Positions 16,760-25,082 of a stretch of 64,000 bases of DNA are shown here, piece after piece. Where the stretch lies: contig JBMNKK010000004.1 in the NCBI GenBank assembly GCA_050952125.1, positions 434,001 to 498,000 of the forward strand, given 5' to 3'. A model generated the notes under the pieces. The model had not been told where the DNA came from and made no database searches. It saw nothing but the letters and a program-made list of their open reading frames with translations. Within the stretch, counting starts at the first letter, position 1, and the number at the start of each line of letters is the position of its first letter. The DNA is from UBA3951 sp050952125 (GTDB lineage Bacteria > Bacillota > Sulfobacillia > Fermentithermobacillales > Fermentithermobacillaceae). The translations under genes and the position numbers were made by a program.

Positions 16760-17782
16760 CTAGCCGCCGTTTCGGCCATGAGAGATTTGATATTGATCCG
16801 GCAGCGTGAAAGCCATGCGGCACCGCATATCTCCATTGAGGACCGATTCTACTATCTCCCCCTCGACAGAGCACCCGAAGAGAGCATCCCAATAGTTCTT
16901 GCTGTAGCCAAGGCTGCAGTGGCAGAACACTGCGGGAACCTGGAGCTTGTCCGGGTGTCTGATAGCGTCTCGGGCCCACGGACAGTGGCAGAAGTGGTAG
17001 CGCTTCAGTACGGGATCTGTTTCTCGAAGATAGCGCTGGGGCATGTATGGGATCTTGGTCTCATAGATCTTGTTGCCGTACCGTACGCCGCCGCCTATCT
17101 CAGGGTTGGACCGCAGATACTCAAGCAATTCGTCATCAACGGTGATAGTCCAAAAAGGCTCGCCGCGGGTCTTGAGTTCTTCGAGTTTGGAGATCCAATT
17201 GCGATGCCTCGCCGCCAAGAAGTCGTCAACACTGTCGCTCTCGGCTAGAATCTCGCGATCTTCTCTGACATCATCGGGGGTCATGTCGGAAAGCCCGTGT
17301 TTCAGCCCGGTCAGAACTGAACGGCATGTCTCTTCCGGCAGAACCTCTATCATCCGGTTCACAATGGTTTGCATTAGAGACGACTGATCTGCCTTTGTAA
17401 GACCGATCTCGGGCATGGTCACATCAGCGAAGACCGCTGCCCGCGCTCCATCTCCACACGCGGCCTCAATCCGCTTCGCGAGCGTGTGAACCACGTTCCA
17501 GCCATCTGCAATCTCCAGGGCGGCCACATAAACATCCGTGTTTCCGGCCAAGAGGGCACATTCTGCAATCCCATCGTATGCCTTAACGGTGTTTTCACGG
17601 TTCTCTATGAGTATTTGGGAATAGGCCTCAAACTCACTCACGCTAGCGCTGCGAACCCTATCCAGACCGCCGTCCTTCGAAAGATATTCTGTAAACTTAC
17701 GTGCAGAGTCTATGTATGCCGGAAGGGATTCCTCCCGGTACCCCCGCTCTAACAGGTGTTTTTTCAGCCTCGCCTCATCCAA
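16760..17782 (-). CDS. Cys-rich protein resembling DUF6144, function unknown
   Basis: 340 aa. The N-terminal 110 residues are helical. The C-terminal third has a conserved-looking cysteine set: YHFCHCPWARD, VFCHCSLGYSKNYWDALFGC and GDMRCRMAFTLP, a pattern I associate with DUF6144 proteins and that could bind metal. I chose the TTG at 17782 because GGGGGAGG lies 8 nt upstream; an ATG at 17809 has no ribosome site. Second gene of the operon led by the XRE regulator, 58 nt after it. I do not know its function. Confidence 0.6.
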   Translation of the reverse strand: MDEARLKKHLLERGYREESLPAYIDSARKFTEYLSKDGGLDRVRSASVSEFEAYSQILIENRENTVKAYDGIAECALLAGNTDVYVAALEIADGWNVVHTLAKRIEAACGDGARAAVFADVTMPEIGLTKADQSSLMQTIVNRMIEVLPEETCRSVLTGLKHGLSDMTPDDVREDREILAESDSVDDFLAARHRNWISKLEELKTRGEPFWTITVDDELLEYLRSNPEIGGGVRYGNKIYETKIPYMPQRYLRETDPVLKRYHFCHCPWARDAIRHPDKLQVPAVFCHCSLGYSKNYWDALFGCSVEGEIVESVLNGDMRCRMAFTLPDQYQISHGRNGG

Positions 17783-17840
17783 TGTCCTTACCTCCCCCAG
17801 ACTCCTCATTACGTCGCAGACGCCACCGCCTAAGGGGTGG

Positions 17841-19046
17841 CTACCAAATCCGGTCAATTTCCTTAAGCAGCCGGACAATCGCAATACGCCCTCGCTCTTC
17901 GGCCATCATGGCCGCCCGCAAGCTTCTGACGGCATCTTCACGCAACTGATCATTGGCAATCCACTCGTCATTCCCGGGAAGGGGGAAGAGAGCCGCAAGA
18001 CGATCCATACTTGCGCTAACAGTCTCGTAAGCCTCAATGGCCTCCGCAAACAGGCGCGGAAACGCATTGCCTGTGCGCTGCCTCGCCTCAATGAGGAACT
18101 CAACGGCCAATCGCCTGGCCCTGGCATAGAAGTCGGCGTTAAACGCCAGGCCGAGACTATCGGCTGTACGGGAGCTTATTGCTTCAATCCAATGCTCATA
18201 GCCCTCGGTGCCGGTCAAGTCGTCTAGGGGCCCTGACGGCCTGCGCCCTGCATGCTCTATCGCTAGGGTAAAGACATCCCGTATGGTTTTGAGGTTATCT
18301 GCAATGTGACCGGGGCGTACGATATGAACCTCAAGCACACCCCACTCCGAATCCCCAAGTTCATGCCATGGCTTGGGGCCTGTCCCACCTTCGGCTCCAG
18401 GGCCGCTGAAGTGATACCCGATGTCATCGTAGCCGTTGATGATGTACCAGTACGGACGGTCAAGTTCCCAGCCAAAACAGGGTAACCCTTTGTCAATAGC
18501 CAACCTCGTCTTCGCCCACGCCATGGCTTGAATTTCACGAAATTCACTGTCGCCACGGCACGACTGGATTCTCTCATGGATGCCGCCGTAATCCTCCGTC
18601 AACCGGTCAATCGCTCCCATGTCCGGCCAGCTTTCTGGTCCGGCCATGGTGACGTTCCTGCTAATGTTCAGGATAAAGGCATACCCACCCGACACCCACG
18701 CATCCGAAATACTAATCCCGAGGTATCGCAAGCAGGATTTCACACATCCGCCCATAAGGATACTGCCCGGAATCCAGGTGAACCCCGATAGACTGCGAAC
18801 GCCTATGTGGCTCGGCGTATCAATGACCTCTCTCGATGGCGCCAGAAGCGCATCGATGGAGCTTCCGAGGGTCTGAGCAAGGGCAGGCAGGATCGCCGCG
18901 TCAGGAAGCGCGCAGCCTCTCTCCCATTTGGACACGGCCTGGCCGGTAACATGCAGCCTCTCTGCCAAACCGATCTGGGAGAGCCTCTGGGACAATCTAA
19001 GCGCGCGGATACGCTTTCCCACCTCCGCCCTATCCACTTTGACCAT
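17841..19046 (-). CDS. XRE-family regulator fused to a BtrH-like C-terminal domain
   Basis: 401 aa. Residues 8-65 are a helix-turn-helix of the Cro/CI type (LSQIGLAERLHVTGQAVSKWERG). The remaining 330 residues resemble the BtrH/papain-like fold family: GGCVKSCLRYLGIS with a candidate nucleophilic Cys, a GYDD strand and a helical tail with TVSASMDRLAALFP. The His usually preceding GYD is not obvious, so it may be a ligand-binding rather than catalytic domain. It heads a tight operon and probably autoregulates it. Ribosome site is weak (GGGGGAT). Confidence 0.65.
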   Translation of the reverse strand: MVKVDRAEVGKRIRALRLSQRLSQIGLAERLHVTGQAVSKWERGCALPDAAILPALAQTLGSSIDALLAPSREVIDTPSHIGVRSLSGFTWIPGSILMGGCVKSCLRYLGISISDAWVSGGYAFILNISRNVTMAGPESWPDMGAIDRLTEDYGGIHERIQSCRGDSEFREIQAMAWAKTRLAIDKGLPCFGWELDRPYWYIINGYDDIGYHFSGPGAEGGTGPKPWHELGDSEWGVLEVHIVRPGHIADNLKTIRDVFTLAIEHAGRRPSGPLDDLTGTEGYEHWIEAISSRTADSLGLAFNADFYARARRLAVEFLIEARQRTGNAFPRLFAEAIEAYETVSASMDRLAALFPLPGNDEWIANDQLREDAVRSLRAAMMAEERGRIAIVRLLKEIDRIW

Positions 19047-19242
19047 TGCAGATCCCCCAATCCGTCTTATAGCATTACAGGCAGCGGCAAACTAGCGACC
19101 CTTGGTTGCCGTAGGAGCCGGTGCCCTGCCTCCTCTCAACTCATGGTTGAGAAGCGATTCGATGGATAATTCAGATATCCTGTCTTCGCGTAGCGCCGCA
19201 TAACATATGGGCATGGCCACGGTCGTCTGGCAGATCTCTTCT

Positions 19243-19275
19243 GGTGCACAAAACAAAAAACCCGCCTTCGCGGGT
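19243..19275 (-). terminator. Rho-independent terminator of the tRNA operon
   Basis: Stem ACCCGC/GCGGGT (19260-19275) with a 4-nt loop; on the minus strand it is followed by TTTTTTGTTTT. It lies 23 nt after tRNA-Glu. Confidence 0.85.
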
Positions 19276-19297
19276 CTTGTTCTCACGTTTGTGCTTT

Positions 19298-19373
19298 TGG
19301 TAGCCCCAAGGGGATTTGAACCCCTGTCTCCGCCGTGAGAGGGCGGTGTCCTAGGCCACTAGACGATGGGGCC
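19298..19373 (-). tRNA. tRNA-Glu (CTC)
   Basis: 76 nt including an encoded CCA. Acceptor GGCCCCA pairs with TGGGGCT (G1-U72 wobble); the anticodon loop CTCTCAC gives CTC, reading GAG. T-loop GTTCAAATC is standard. It lies 6 nt after tRNA-Gln in one transcript. Confidence 0.93.
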
Positions 19374-19379
19374 AGGCAC

Positions 19380-19453
19380 TGGCTGGGGGAGAAGGATTCG
19401 AACCTCCGCAGACAGATCCAGAGTCTGTTGGCCTACCACTAGCCGATCCCCCA
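19380..19453 (-). tRNA. tRNA-Gln (CTG)
   Basis: 74 nt with encoded CCA. It starts with U1 pairing A72, typical for tRNA-Gln. The anticodon stem ACAGA/TCTGT encloses CTCTGGA, anticodon CTG. It is the first gene of the two-tRNA transcript. Confidence 0.93.
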
Positions 19454-19474
19454 ACGCTTTGGCAAGCATTTTTG

Positions 19475-19503
19475 ATTATAACATCGCCTGTTCAGGCAGG
19501 CAA
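19475..19503 (-). promoter_or_regulatory. Promoter of tRNA-Gln/tRNA-Glu
   Basis: On the minus strand, -35 TTGCCT (19498-19503), 17-nt spacer and a perfect -10 TATAAT (19475-19480), ending 22 nt before tRNA-Gln. Confidence 0.8.
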
Positions 19504-19576
19504 CATATCGGAGCCAGGAATTTTGACACATGGCAAACTAACCTTGAGCCGCATCTAGCTTCGCATCAGGAGCAGT

Positions 19577-20092
19577 CTACTTCACCCAGACAACTTCGTC
19601 GACCGGCCGCAGATCCCTCGGACCGCGCTCCTGGTCGGGATAGCCCAACGGCATCATGGCTACAGGCTTCAAGTTCGGCGGTAATTCAAGGATTTTCCTG
19701 ACTTCCGTCTCCCTGAAAGCTCCAACCCAGCAGGTGCCCAAGCCGTAGGATACCGCCGCGAGCATCATGTTCTCGATCGCGGCGGCCGTGTCCTGAAAGG
19801 CGTAGAGCGTCCGCCCTCTGTCCTCGTAGCGGGCACCGGACACCTCCAGGTCGGCGCAGGTAACTATCACGACCGGAGCCTGGGCAAGCATTGGCTGATT
19901 GCCGGCAGCCTCCACTAACTGGTTGCGGATTTCCTGCGACTTCACAACTATGAACGTCCAGGGCTGCCTATTGCCTGCGCTCGGAGCGTACCTCGCGCAC
20001 TCTAGGATGGAATTCAGGACATCCTCAGGAATCGCGTCCACCTTATACTTCCTAATGCTGCGCCGCTTCTTAATCGCCTCTAAAACGTCCAC
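19577..20092 (-). CDS. Nitroreductase-family flavoprotein
   Basis: FMN-dependent oxidoreductase, 171 aa. It has KKRRSIRKYK (FMN phosphate contacts), ARYAPSAGNRQPWTF and AVSYGLGTCWVGAF. Family members reduce nitro compounds, quinones or flavins with NAD(P)H. GTG at 20092 is chosen because GAGGAGG precedes it by 8 nt. It starts 13 nt after the gltX stop, so the two are probably one operon, without an obvious functional link. Confidence 0.85.
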   Translation of the reverse strand: MDVLEAIKKRRSIRKYKVDAIPEDVLNSILECARYAPSAGNRQPWTFIVVKSQEIRNQLVEAAGNQPMLAQAPVVIVTCADLEVSGARYEDRGRTLYAFQDTAAAIENMMLAAVSYGLGTCWVGAFRETEVRKILELPPNLKPVAMMPLGYPDQERGPRDLRPVDEVVWVK

Positions 20093-20105
20093 GCAGTCAA
20101 CCTCC

Positions 20106-21611
20106 TCACTGCGAGTTCTTTGACCCCTCGAGCCCTTTCTCCTCCACATGCGAAGCTGCCGCGTTGAGTCTTGCCACCGATTCATCCTTGCCCAAAATCT
20201 CAATGATCTCGAACAGGCCCGGGCCCACGGTTTTGCCTGTTAAGGCAAGTCTGGTCGGGTGGATGATTGCCCCGCCTTTGATGCCCTCGCGCTCTATAAG
20301 TCCGCGATAGGCAGCCTCGATGTTCTCGAGCGTCCAGTCCGATACCTCCTCCAAGGAGGCCGCTCCTTTTCTCATCAACGCCACTACGCCAGCCTTGGTG
20401 AACAGCTTCCTTGCGCCGGCTTCATCGTACTCGGGGGGAGCTCGGAAAAACATTGCCGACGATTCTACCATCTCATCAATCGTCCTGCTTCGCTCGCGGA
20501 GGGCAACTATTACCTTCTCCAGCCACGGGCCTCGCGCGCGCAGTTCCTCCTCAGATCCGAGCCCGAACCTCGTGGCCACAGGCACGTACAGGTCAATGAG
20601 TTGTTCGACGCTCTTCATTCGGATATACTGGCCGTTCATCCACGTCATCTTCGTGGTGTCGTAAACCGACGGGGTTGAAGAGACCCTATCTAGGTCAAAG
20701 AGCTGAATCATCTCGTCGAGAGTCATGAGTTCCTTGGTCGCATCAGGGGGTGTCCAGCCAAGCAGCACGATATAGTTGAGGAGCGCCTCGGGCAGGTAAC
20801 CCTTATCCATAAACTCCTCAACGGTCTGCGCCCCATGCCGCTTGGACAGTTTGGACCGGTCCGGTGCCAAGATCATGGGGACGTGAGCAAAGTTGGGCAA
20901 GGGCCAGCCGAGAGCATCGTAGATCCACTGCTGTTTCGGCGTGTTCGATAGGTGCTCATCGGCCCTGATGATGTGCGTGAGCTCCATGCTGTGGTCGTCG
21001 ATCACCGCCGCGTAGTTATAAGTCGGAAACCCGTCAGACTTCACGATAACGAAATCTGATATCTCATCGTTCTTGAAGGTGACGTCACCGTGAACCAGGT
21101 CGTGGACGACTGTCTCTCCGCCATCCGGCGTCTTGAGCCTGATGACCGGCTTGCGGCCCTCCGCCTCGAACGCGGCGATCTGCTCCTGAGAGAGGCACCT
21201 GCAACGCCCGCTATAGCGGGGCGCCTTTCTCTCCATCCGCGCCTTCTCTCTTTCGGCCGCCAACTCCTCAGGGGTACAGTAGCACTTGTACGCAGCGCCC
21301 TTCGCAATGAGTTCATCGGCGTATTTGCGGTACAGCGCCTGCCTTTGAGATTGATAGTACGGCCCTTTTGGTCCGCCTACGATGGGGCCTTCATCCCAGC
21401 TGAGGCCGAGCCACTTGAAAGCGGCCATCAGCTTCTCGGCAGAGTCCTTAATGGTACGTTCGGTATCGGTATCCTCAATTCGGAGGATGAACTTGCCACC
21501 ATGGTGCCTGGCAAATAGATAGTTGAAGAGAGCGGTTCTGGCTCCGCCGATGTGTAGGTATCCGGTTGGTGAAGGGGCGAACCTTACGCGCACCTCTGAC
21601 ACAGAAAACAC
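20106..21611 (-). CDS. gltX: Glutamyl-tRNA synthetase
   Basis: Class I aminoacyl-tRNA synthetase, 501 aa. It attaches Glu to tRNA-Glu. Signature motifs: APSPTGYLHIGGARTALFN (HIGH) at residues 12-30 and SKLSKRHG (KMSKS) near residue 255. A Cys-rich insertion YKCYCTPEEL ... CRCLS is present, seen in many bacterial GluRS zinc-binding regions. GTG at 21611 follows AAGGA. The paralogous GlnRS is not in the window; many Bacillota charge tRNA-Gln through GluRS plus GatCAB, which would fit the tRNA-Gln gene located 0.7 kb away. Confidence 0.95.
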   Translation of the reverse strand: MFSVSEVRVRFAPSPTGYLHIGGARTALFNYLFARHHGGKFILRIEDTDTERTIKDSAEKLMAAFKWLGLSWDEGPIVGGPKGPYYQSQRQALYRKYADELIAKGAAYKCYCTPEELAAEREKARMERKAPRYSGRCRCLSQEQIAAFEAEGRKPVIRLKTPDGGETVVHDLVHGDVTFKNDEISDFVIVKSDGFPTYNYAAVIDDHSMELTHIIRADEHLSNTPKQQWIYDALGWPLPNFAHVPMILAPDRSKLSKRHGAQTVEEFMDKGYLPEALLNYIVLLGWTPPDATKELMTLDEMIQLFDLDRVSSTPSVYDTTKMTWMNGQYIRMKSVEQLIDLYVPVATRFGLGSEEELRARGPWLEKVIVALRERSRTIDEMVESSAMFFRAPPEYDEAGARKLFTKAGVVALMRKGAASLEEVSDWTLENIEAAYRGLIEREGIKGGAIIHPTRLALTGKTVGPGLFEIIEILGKDESVARLNAAASHVEEKGLEGSKNSQ

Positions 21612-21694
21612 CCCGTTCCTTCTGCTTTGCCGCCGGCCGCGGCTTCCTTCTTTTGACGCTCGCCGGTGCGACGATATCTTCTCCTTACTAAGAA

Positions 21695-21719
21695 GAGGGC
21701 GGGATTGGCTCCCGCCCTC
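21695..21719 (-). terminator. Hairpin between porB and gltX
   Basis: 10-bp perfect stem GAGGGCGGGA (21695-21704 with 21710-21719). It probably ends the por transcript but lies inside the 5-prime leader of any transcript from the gltX promoter at 21730, so an attenuator role for gltX is possible. Only TTCTT follows. Confidence 0.55.
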
Positions 21720-21729
21720 CGCGTTCCTT

Positions 21730-21738
21730 ATTATACCA
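21730..21738 (-). promoter_or_regulatory. Extended -10 promoter of gltX
   Basis: Minus strand TGGTATAAT: a perfect TATAAT (21730-21735) with the TGn extension. No good -35 is seen 17 nt upstream. It lies 119 nt before the gltX start and just past the porB stop codon. Confidence 0.55.
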
Positions 21739-21749
21739 CGGTGTCCTAT

Positions 21750-22685
21750 CTAGCTTTGGCGGTTCGAGACTTCCTCCAATGCCAGTAGTTCCTCCCACCT
21801 ACGGTCGACTTCCTTCTGGATGTCTTCGAGGACAGCCTCGTTCCCAGGCTGGAACAAGTGCCTGAACCTTCCCTGGGCTTTGAGGAACTCGACCACCGGC
21901 TTCTTCTCTCTGGGCTTGTACGTTACACGGTACTTGCCCTCGACTACCTCGTAGAGGGGCCAGAAGCAGGTGTCAACAGCCAAGCGGCAGATCGCGATGG
22001 TGTCCTCGGAATCGTGCCTCCAACCTCTGGGGCAGGGTGCCAAGGCGTTGATGAATGCTGCGCCATCTGCGGCAAAAGCCTTCTCGGCCTTCTGGTACAG
22101 ATCATTCCAGTGAGCCGGAGAAACCTGAGCGGCGTAAGGAATGTTGTGAGACGCCATGATCATGGTCAGATCCTTGCGGTTCTCGCGCTTGCCGTAGCTT
22201 ACCTTGCCGACCGGGCTGGTAGTGGTATCGGCGCCCTTGGGGGTAGCCGACGACCGCTGGATGCCGGTGTTCATGTACGCCCCGTTATCGTAGCAGACGT
22301 ACACCATCTTGTGATTGCGCTCCATCGCTCCGGAAAGGCTCTGGAAACCGATGTCGTAAGTGCCTCCGTCGCCGCCGAAGGTCACGAACTTGATATCGTC
22401 ATCGAGCTTGCCTCGACGCTTAAGCGCATGGTACGCGGCTTCAACGCCCGACGCAGTCGCAGCTGCGTTTTCGAACGCGGTGTGAATCCACGGCACGTTC
22501 CACGACGTATACGGGTAGACCGTAGTTGAAACTTCAAGGCAACCGGTCGCGTTGGCAACGACCAAGGGGCCGTTGGCGGCCCGGCAGATCTGCCTTACAA
22601 CAATGGGAGCACCGCAGCCTGCACACAGCCTGTGGCCTGGAGCAAGCGCTTCCGGCTTCGCCGATAGTTCTTTCAAGCTTGCCAT
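21750..22685 (-). CDS. porB: Pyruvate/2-ketoacid:ferredoxin oxidoreductase, beta subunit
   Basis: TPP- and [4Fe-4S]-binding subunit, 311 aa. Cluster cysteines C21 and C24 (LCAGCGAP), C49 (ATGCLEVSTT) and one near residue 204 (ALAPCPRGW). The TPP motif is GGDGGTYDIGFQSLSGAMERN followed by YDNGAYMNTG. With the other subunits it converts pyruvate plus CoA to acetyl-CoA, CO2 and reduced ferredoxin. The YMNTGIQRSSATPKGADTTTSP stretch is typical of the pyruvate-specific form, though other ketoacids cannot be excluded. It starts 14 nt after porA. Confidence 0.9.
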   Translation of the reverse strand: MASLKELSAKPEALAPGHRLCAGCGAPIVVRQICRAANGPLVVANATGCLEVSTTVYPYTSWNVPWIHTAFENAAATASGVEAAYHALKRRGKLDDDIKFVTFGGDGGTYDIGFQSLSGAMERNHKMVYVCYDNGAYMNTGIQRSSATPKGADTTTSPVGKVSYGKRENRKDLTMIMASHNIPYAAQVSPAHWNDLYQKAEKAFAADGAAFINALAPCPRGWRHDSEDTIAICRLAVDTCFWPLYEVVEGKYRVTYKPREKKPVVEFLKAQGRFRHLFQPGNEAVLEDIQKEVDRRWEELLALEEVSNRQS

Positions 22686-22699
22686 CTATATCTCCCCTC

Positions 22700-23890
22700 C
22701 TATGCTCTGACATCCAGGTGGCTAACTGGGCACTCTACCGAACCGCGCTCCTGGTCCTTCTTCAAGGCCTCAAAGACCCTGCGGATATCGGTGGTAGTGG
22801 TGTCTCGGCCACCCAGACCGAAGATGTAGTTCCTCATGAGCGGGCGGACCGGCGCATCATAGAATGCCGCGCGGATCTCGGTGAAGAGCTGTCCGCCTTG
22901 AGTGGAGAAGGTCTCAGCCCTATCCATCACTGCCACGGCCTTGGCACCCGAGAGGGCCGCGACCAGTTCCTTCGCCGGGAACGGGCGGAGAACTCTGGGC
23001 TTCAAGAGGCCGACTCTCTCGCCGGCAGCACGAAGCTCGTCTACCACTGCCTTGGTCGTCCCTGCGGCGGAGGAGAGCACTACGATGACTCTCTCGGCGT
23101 CGTCCAGTTTATATCCCTCAAAATAACCGTACTTGCGGCCGGAGATCTTCTCAAACTCCTGGGCTACCTCGAGAATGACTTCTCTGGAGGCCATCATCGC
23201 TTCGGCTTCTTGAGCCTTGATCTCTGAGAAATAGTCGGGCAGAACCAGCGGCCCGAACGTGGTGGGATTCTGTAGGTCAAGAAGCTTGTGCTTGGGCTTG
23301 TACTCGCCTACGAAGGCTTTGACATCCTCGTCGGGCACCAGCACAAGGTTCTCAACCGCGTGGCTGGTAATGAACCCGTCGTAACAGACCATGACGGGAA
23401 GCTTTACCCTCGGGTCTTCAGCGATCTTCACTGCCTGGATCATGTTGTCGTAGGCTTCCTGAGCACTCTCGCCGTACAACTGAATCCACCCGGTAGTGAG
23501 GGCAGCCATGGTATCGGTATGGTCGCAGTGGATGTTGATCGGCGCTGAAACTGCCCTGTTCACGACGGGCATGGCTATAGGAAGCCGGAATCCTGACGCT
23601 ATATGCAGAAGCTCGTGCATCAGGGCGAGACCCTGTGACGAAGTTGCTGTCATCGCCCTCGAACCAGCTGCTGACGCGCCCACAGTGGCCGACATCGCTG
23701 AGTGCTCGCTCTCAACCGTGACCATCTGCGTATCGACCTCGCCGTTGGCCACAAAGCTGGAGTAGAACTGAACTATGTCGGTCTGAGGCGTGATGGGGTA
23801 AGCGGCAACGACATCGGGATTTATCTGTTTCATGGCGTTGGCTACCGCCTCGTTGCCGGTCATAGCCACTTGTCTTTTCTCAACTGCCAT
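22700..23890 (-). CDS. porA: Pyruvate/2-ketoacid:ferredoxin oxidoreductase, alpha subunit
   Basis: 396 aa. It carries the pyrimidine-binding domain with AYPITPQTDIVQFYSSFVANGEVDTQMVTVESEHSAMSA (catalytic Glu region) and a TSSQGLALMHELLHIASGFRLP core, then the transketolase C-like domain with RPFPAKELVAAL. It partners with PorB to bind TPP at their interface. Third gene of porCDAB, 39 nt after porD. A central oxidative carbon step in anaerobes. Confidence 0.92.
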   Translation of the reverse strand: MAVEKRQVAMTGNEAVANAMKQINPDVVAAYPITPQTDIVQFYSSFVANGEVDTQMVTVESEHSAMSATVGASAAGSRAMTATSSQGLALMHELLHIASGFRLPIAMPVVNRAVSAPINIHCDHTDTMAALTTGWIQLYGESAQEAYDNMIQAVKIAEDPRVKLPVMVCYDGFITSHAVENLVLVPDEDVKAFVGEYKPKHKLLDLQNPTTFGPLVLPDYFSEIKAQEAEAMMASREVILEVAQEFEKISGRKYGYFEGYKLDDAERVIVVLSSAAGTTKAVVDELRAAGERVGLLKPRVLRPFPAKELVAALSGAKAVAVMDRAETFSTQGGQLFTEIRAAFYDAPVRPLMRNYIFGLGGRDTTTTDIRRVFEALKKDQERGSVECPVSHLDVRA

Positions 23891-23929
23891 CCTCTTCGTG
23901 TCCTCCTTAGAAGAAAACTCCCCTATGGT

Positions 23930-24211
23930 CTACTCTTTGACCATTTGAAGGGCTTTTTCTTTTCTGGGACACTCACGGGCACATATCCCGCAGCCCTTGC
24001 AGTGGTCGTAATCAATGCCAACCATCTTTCCATCCTCGACCTTTATGGCTGAATCGGGGCAGAATACCCAACACATAAGACAGTGCACGCAGCCCTCGGG
24101 GATCCACTCGGGCTTCATGCTCCTCCATTCACCGGTCTTGTACTCAACCGAGTTGCCCTTTTTGGTAATGATGCCGCCTTCCGGCAGCTCCTTGTATCCC
24201 TTCATCTTCAC
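23930..24211 (-). CDS. porD: Ketoacid:ferredoxin oxidoreductase, delta (2x[4Fe-4S]) subunit
   Basis: 93-aa ferredoxin-type subunit with two cluster motifs: CVHCLMCWVFCPDSAI and CKGCGICARECPRKEKAL. It conducts electrons from the PorA/B site to external ferredoxin. Its ATG overlaps the porC stop codon (ATGA), indicating translational coupling. Confidence 0.92.
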   Translation of the reverse strand: MKMKGYKELPEGGIITKKGNSVEYKTGEWRSMKPEWIPEGCVHCLMCWVFCPDSAIKVEDGKMVGIDYDHCKGCGICARECPRKEKALQMVKE

Positions 24212-24789
24212 GCCTGCTTCACCTCCTGATAGGCTCTGCGCATGGCGTTAATGTTGCCATCAACGATAGCCTTCCGACCGTGGAATTTCCTATCCAGGTC
24301 AACCCTCATCCTCTCCAAGAACGGTTCAAAGGGGAGGAATTCGTTCAGGCGCAGAAGGGCCCCGATCATGGGAGTGTTCGGTATGTCCCTTCCGATTGTG
24401 TCCACCGCGATACCGCTGGCATCCACGGTGGCCACCTTGAAATTGCCGGTTGCGCCCAGCTTGCTCTTCACGGCTTCTGGCTCCAAGTTTGTGTTGACTA
24501 CGATGACGCCGCCGTCCTTGAGTCCTTCAGCTACATTCACTGGACCGATTAACGACGGGTCGAGAACCATCACGACATCGGGGTTATCGACGTTGGAGTG
24601 AATCGTGATCGGCTCGTCACCAATCCTGTTAAATGCGAGGATTGGTGCCCCCATACGCTCCGGGCCGTACTCCGGGAACCCTTGAACGTACTTCCCGGCA
24701 CTTAGAGCGGATTCGGCAAGCAGGGTGGAAGCCGTCTTGGCGCCCTGTCCGCCCCTCGCGTGCCAGCGGATCTCTACCAGATTTGACAC
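24208..24789 (-). CDS. porC: Ketoacid:ferredoxin oxidoreductase, gamma subunit
   Basis: 193 aa. Gamma-subunit signature at the N-terminus: IRWHARGGQGAKTASTLLAESAL, then GFPEYGPERMGAPILAFNRI and DNPDVVMVLDPSL. First gene of the operon porC-porD-porA-porB, the order typical of four-subunit enzymes. A palindromic element lies 40 nt upstream and may be an operator. Confidence 0.92.
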   Translation of the reverse strand: MSNLVEIRWHARGGQGAKTASTLLAESALSAGKYVQGFPEYGPERMGAPILAFNRIGDEPITIHSNVDNPDVVMVLDPSLIGPVNVAEGLKDGGVIVVNTNLEPEAVKSKLGATGNFKVATVDASGIAVDTIGRDIPNTPMIGALLRLNEFLPFEPFLERMRVDLDRKFHGRKAIVDGNINAMRRAYQEVKQA

Positions 24790-24828
24790 GAGCCCTTCCT
24801 CCTAAAAGAAAATGTGCCGCGCATATCT

Positions 24829-24856
24829 GTTTCACAGATAATCTGTTACGTGAAAC
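24829..24856. promoter_or_regulatory. Inverted repeat in front of porC (possible operator)
   Basis: GTTTCAC (24829-24835) and GTGAAAC (24850-24856) flank a second palindrome CAGATAATCTG. It lies between the predicted porC promoter and start codon, a position suited to repressor binding. It also resembles a degenerate parS half-site pair, but the centre does not fit. Confidence 0.4.
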
Positions 24857-24874
24857 AAGGTACTATCTTCGATA

Positions 24875-24903
24875 AAAGTAACAGACAGGCTCCTGGGAGT
24901 CAA
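24875..24903 (-). promoter_or_regulatory. Possible porCDAB promoter
   Basis: Minus strand TTGACT (24898-24903), 17-nt spacer, TACTTT (24875-24880). The -10 is poor (3 of 6), the -35 good (5 of 6). The rest of the 293-bp gap between porC and the deacylase gene shows nothing else I can support. Confidence 0.4.
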
Positions 24904-25082
24904 GGTAAGTAAAGGTAGTGATCGGTTTTGCTTCAGTGAATGTTGCATCAAGTGGCAAGATTATGCGTGAAGTAGACGTCGATCTCACGGACCCGGAGCG
25001 GCCCGCCTAACCAGTAAAAGGATTCGGACACGAAGTATCGAAGAGTCTTCCTTATTATAGGACTGCCAAGGAGGTCCGGCCG

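Noticed and set aside
19047..19242. Small ORF between the XRE gene and the tRNA terminator
   Set aside because: No ribosome site or motif; composition like random sequence.
24829..24856. Second parS site in front of porC
   Set aside because: Both arms fit (GTTTCAC, GTGAAAC) but the 14-nt centre is wrong for parS, so it is listed only as an inverted repeat.
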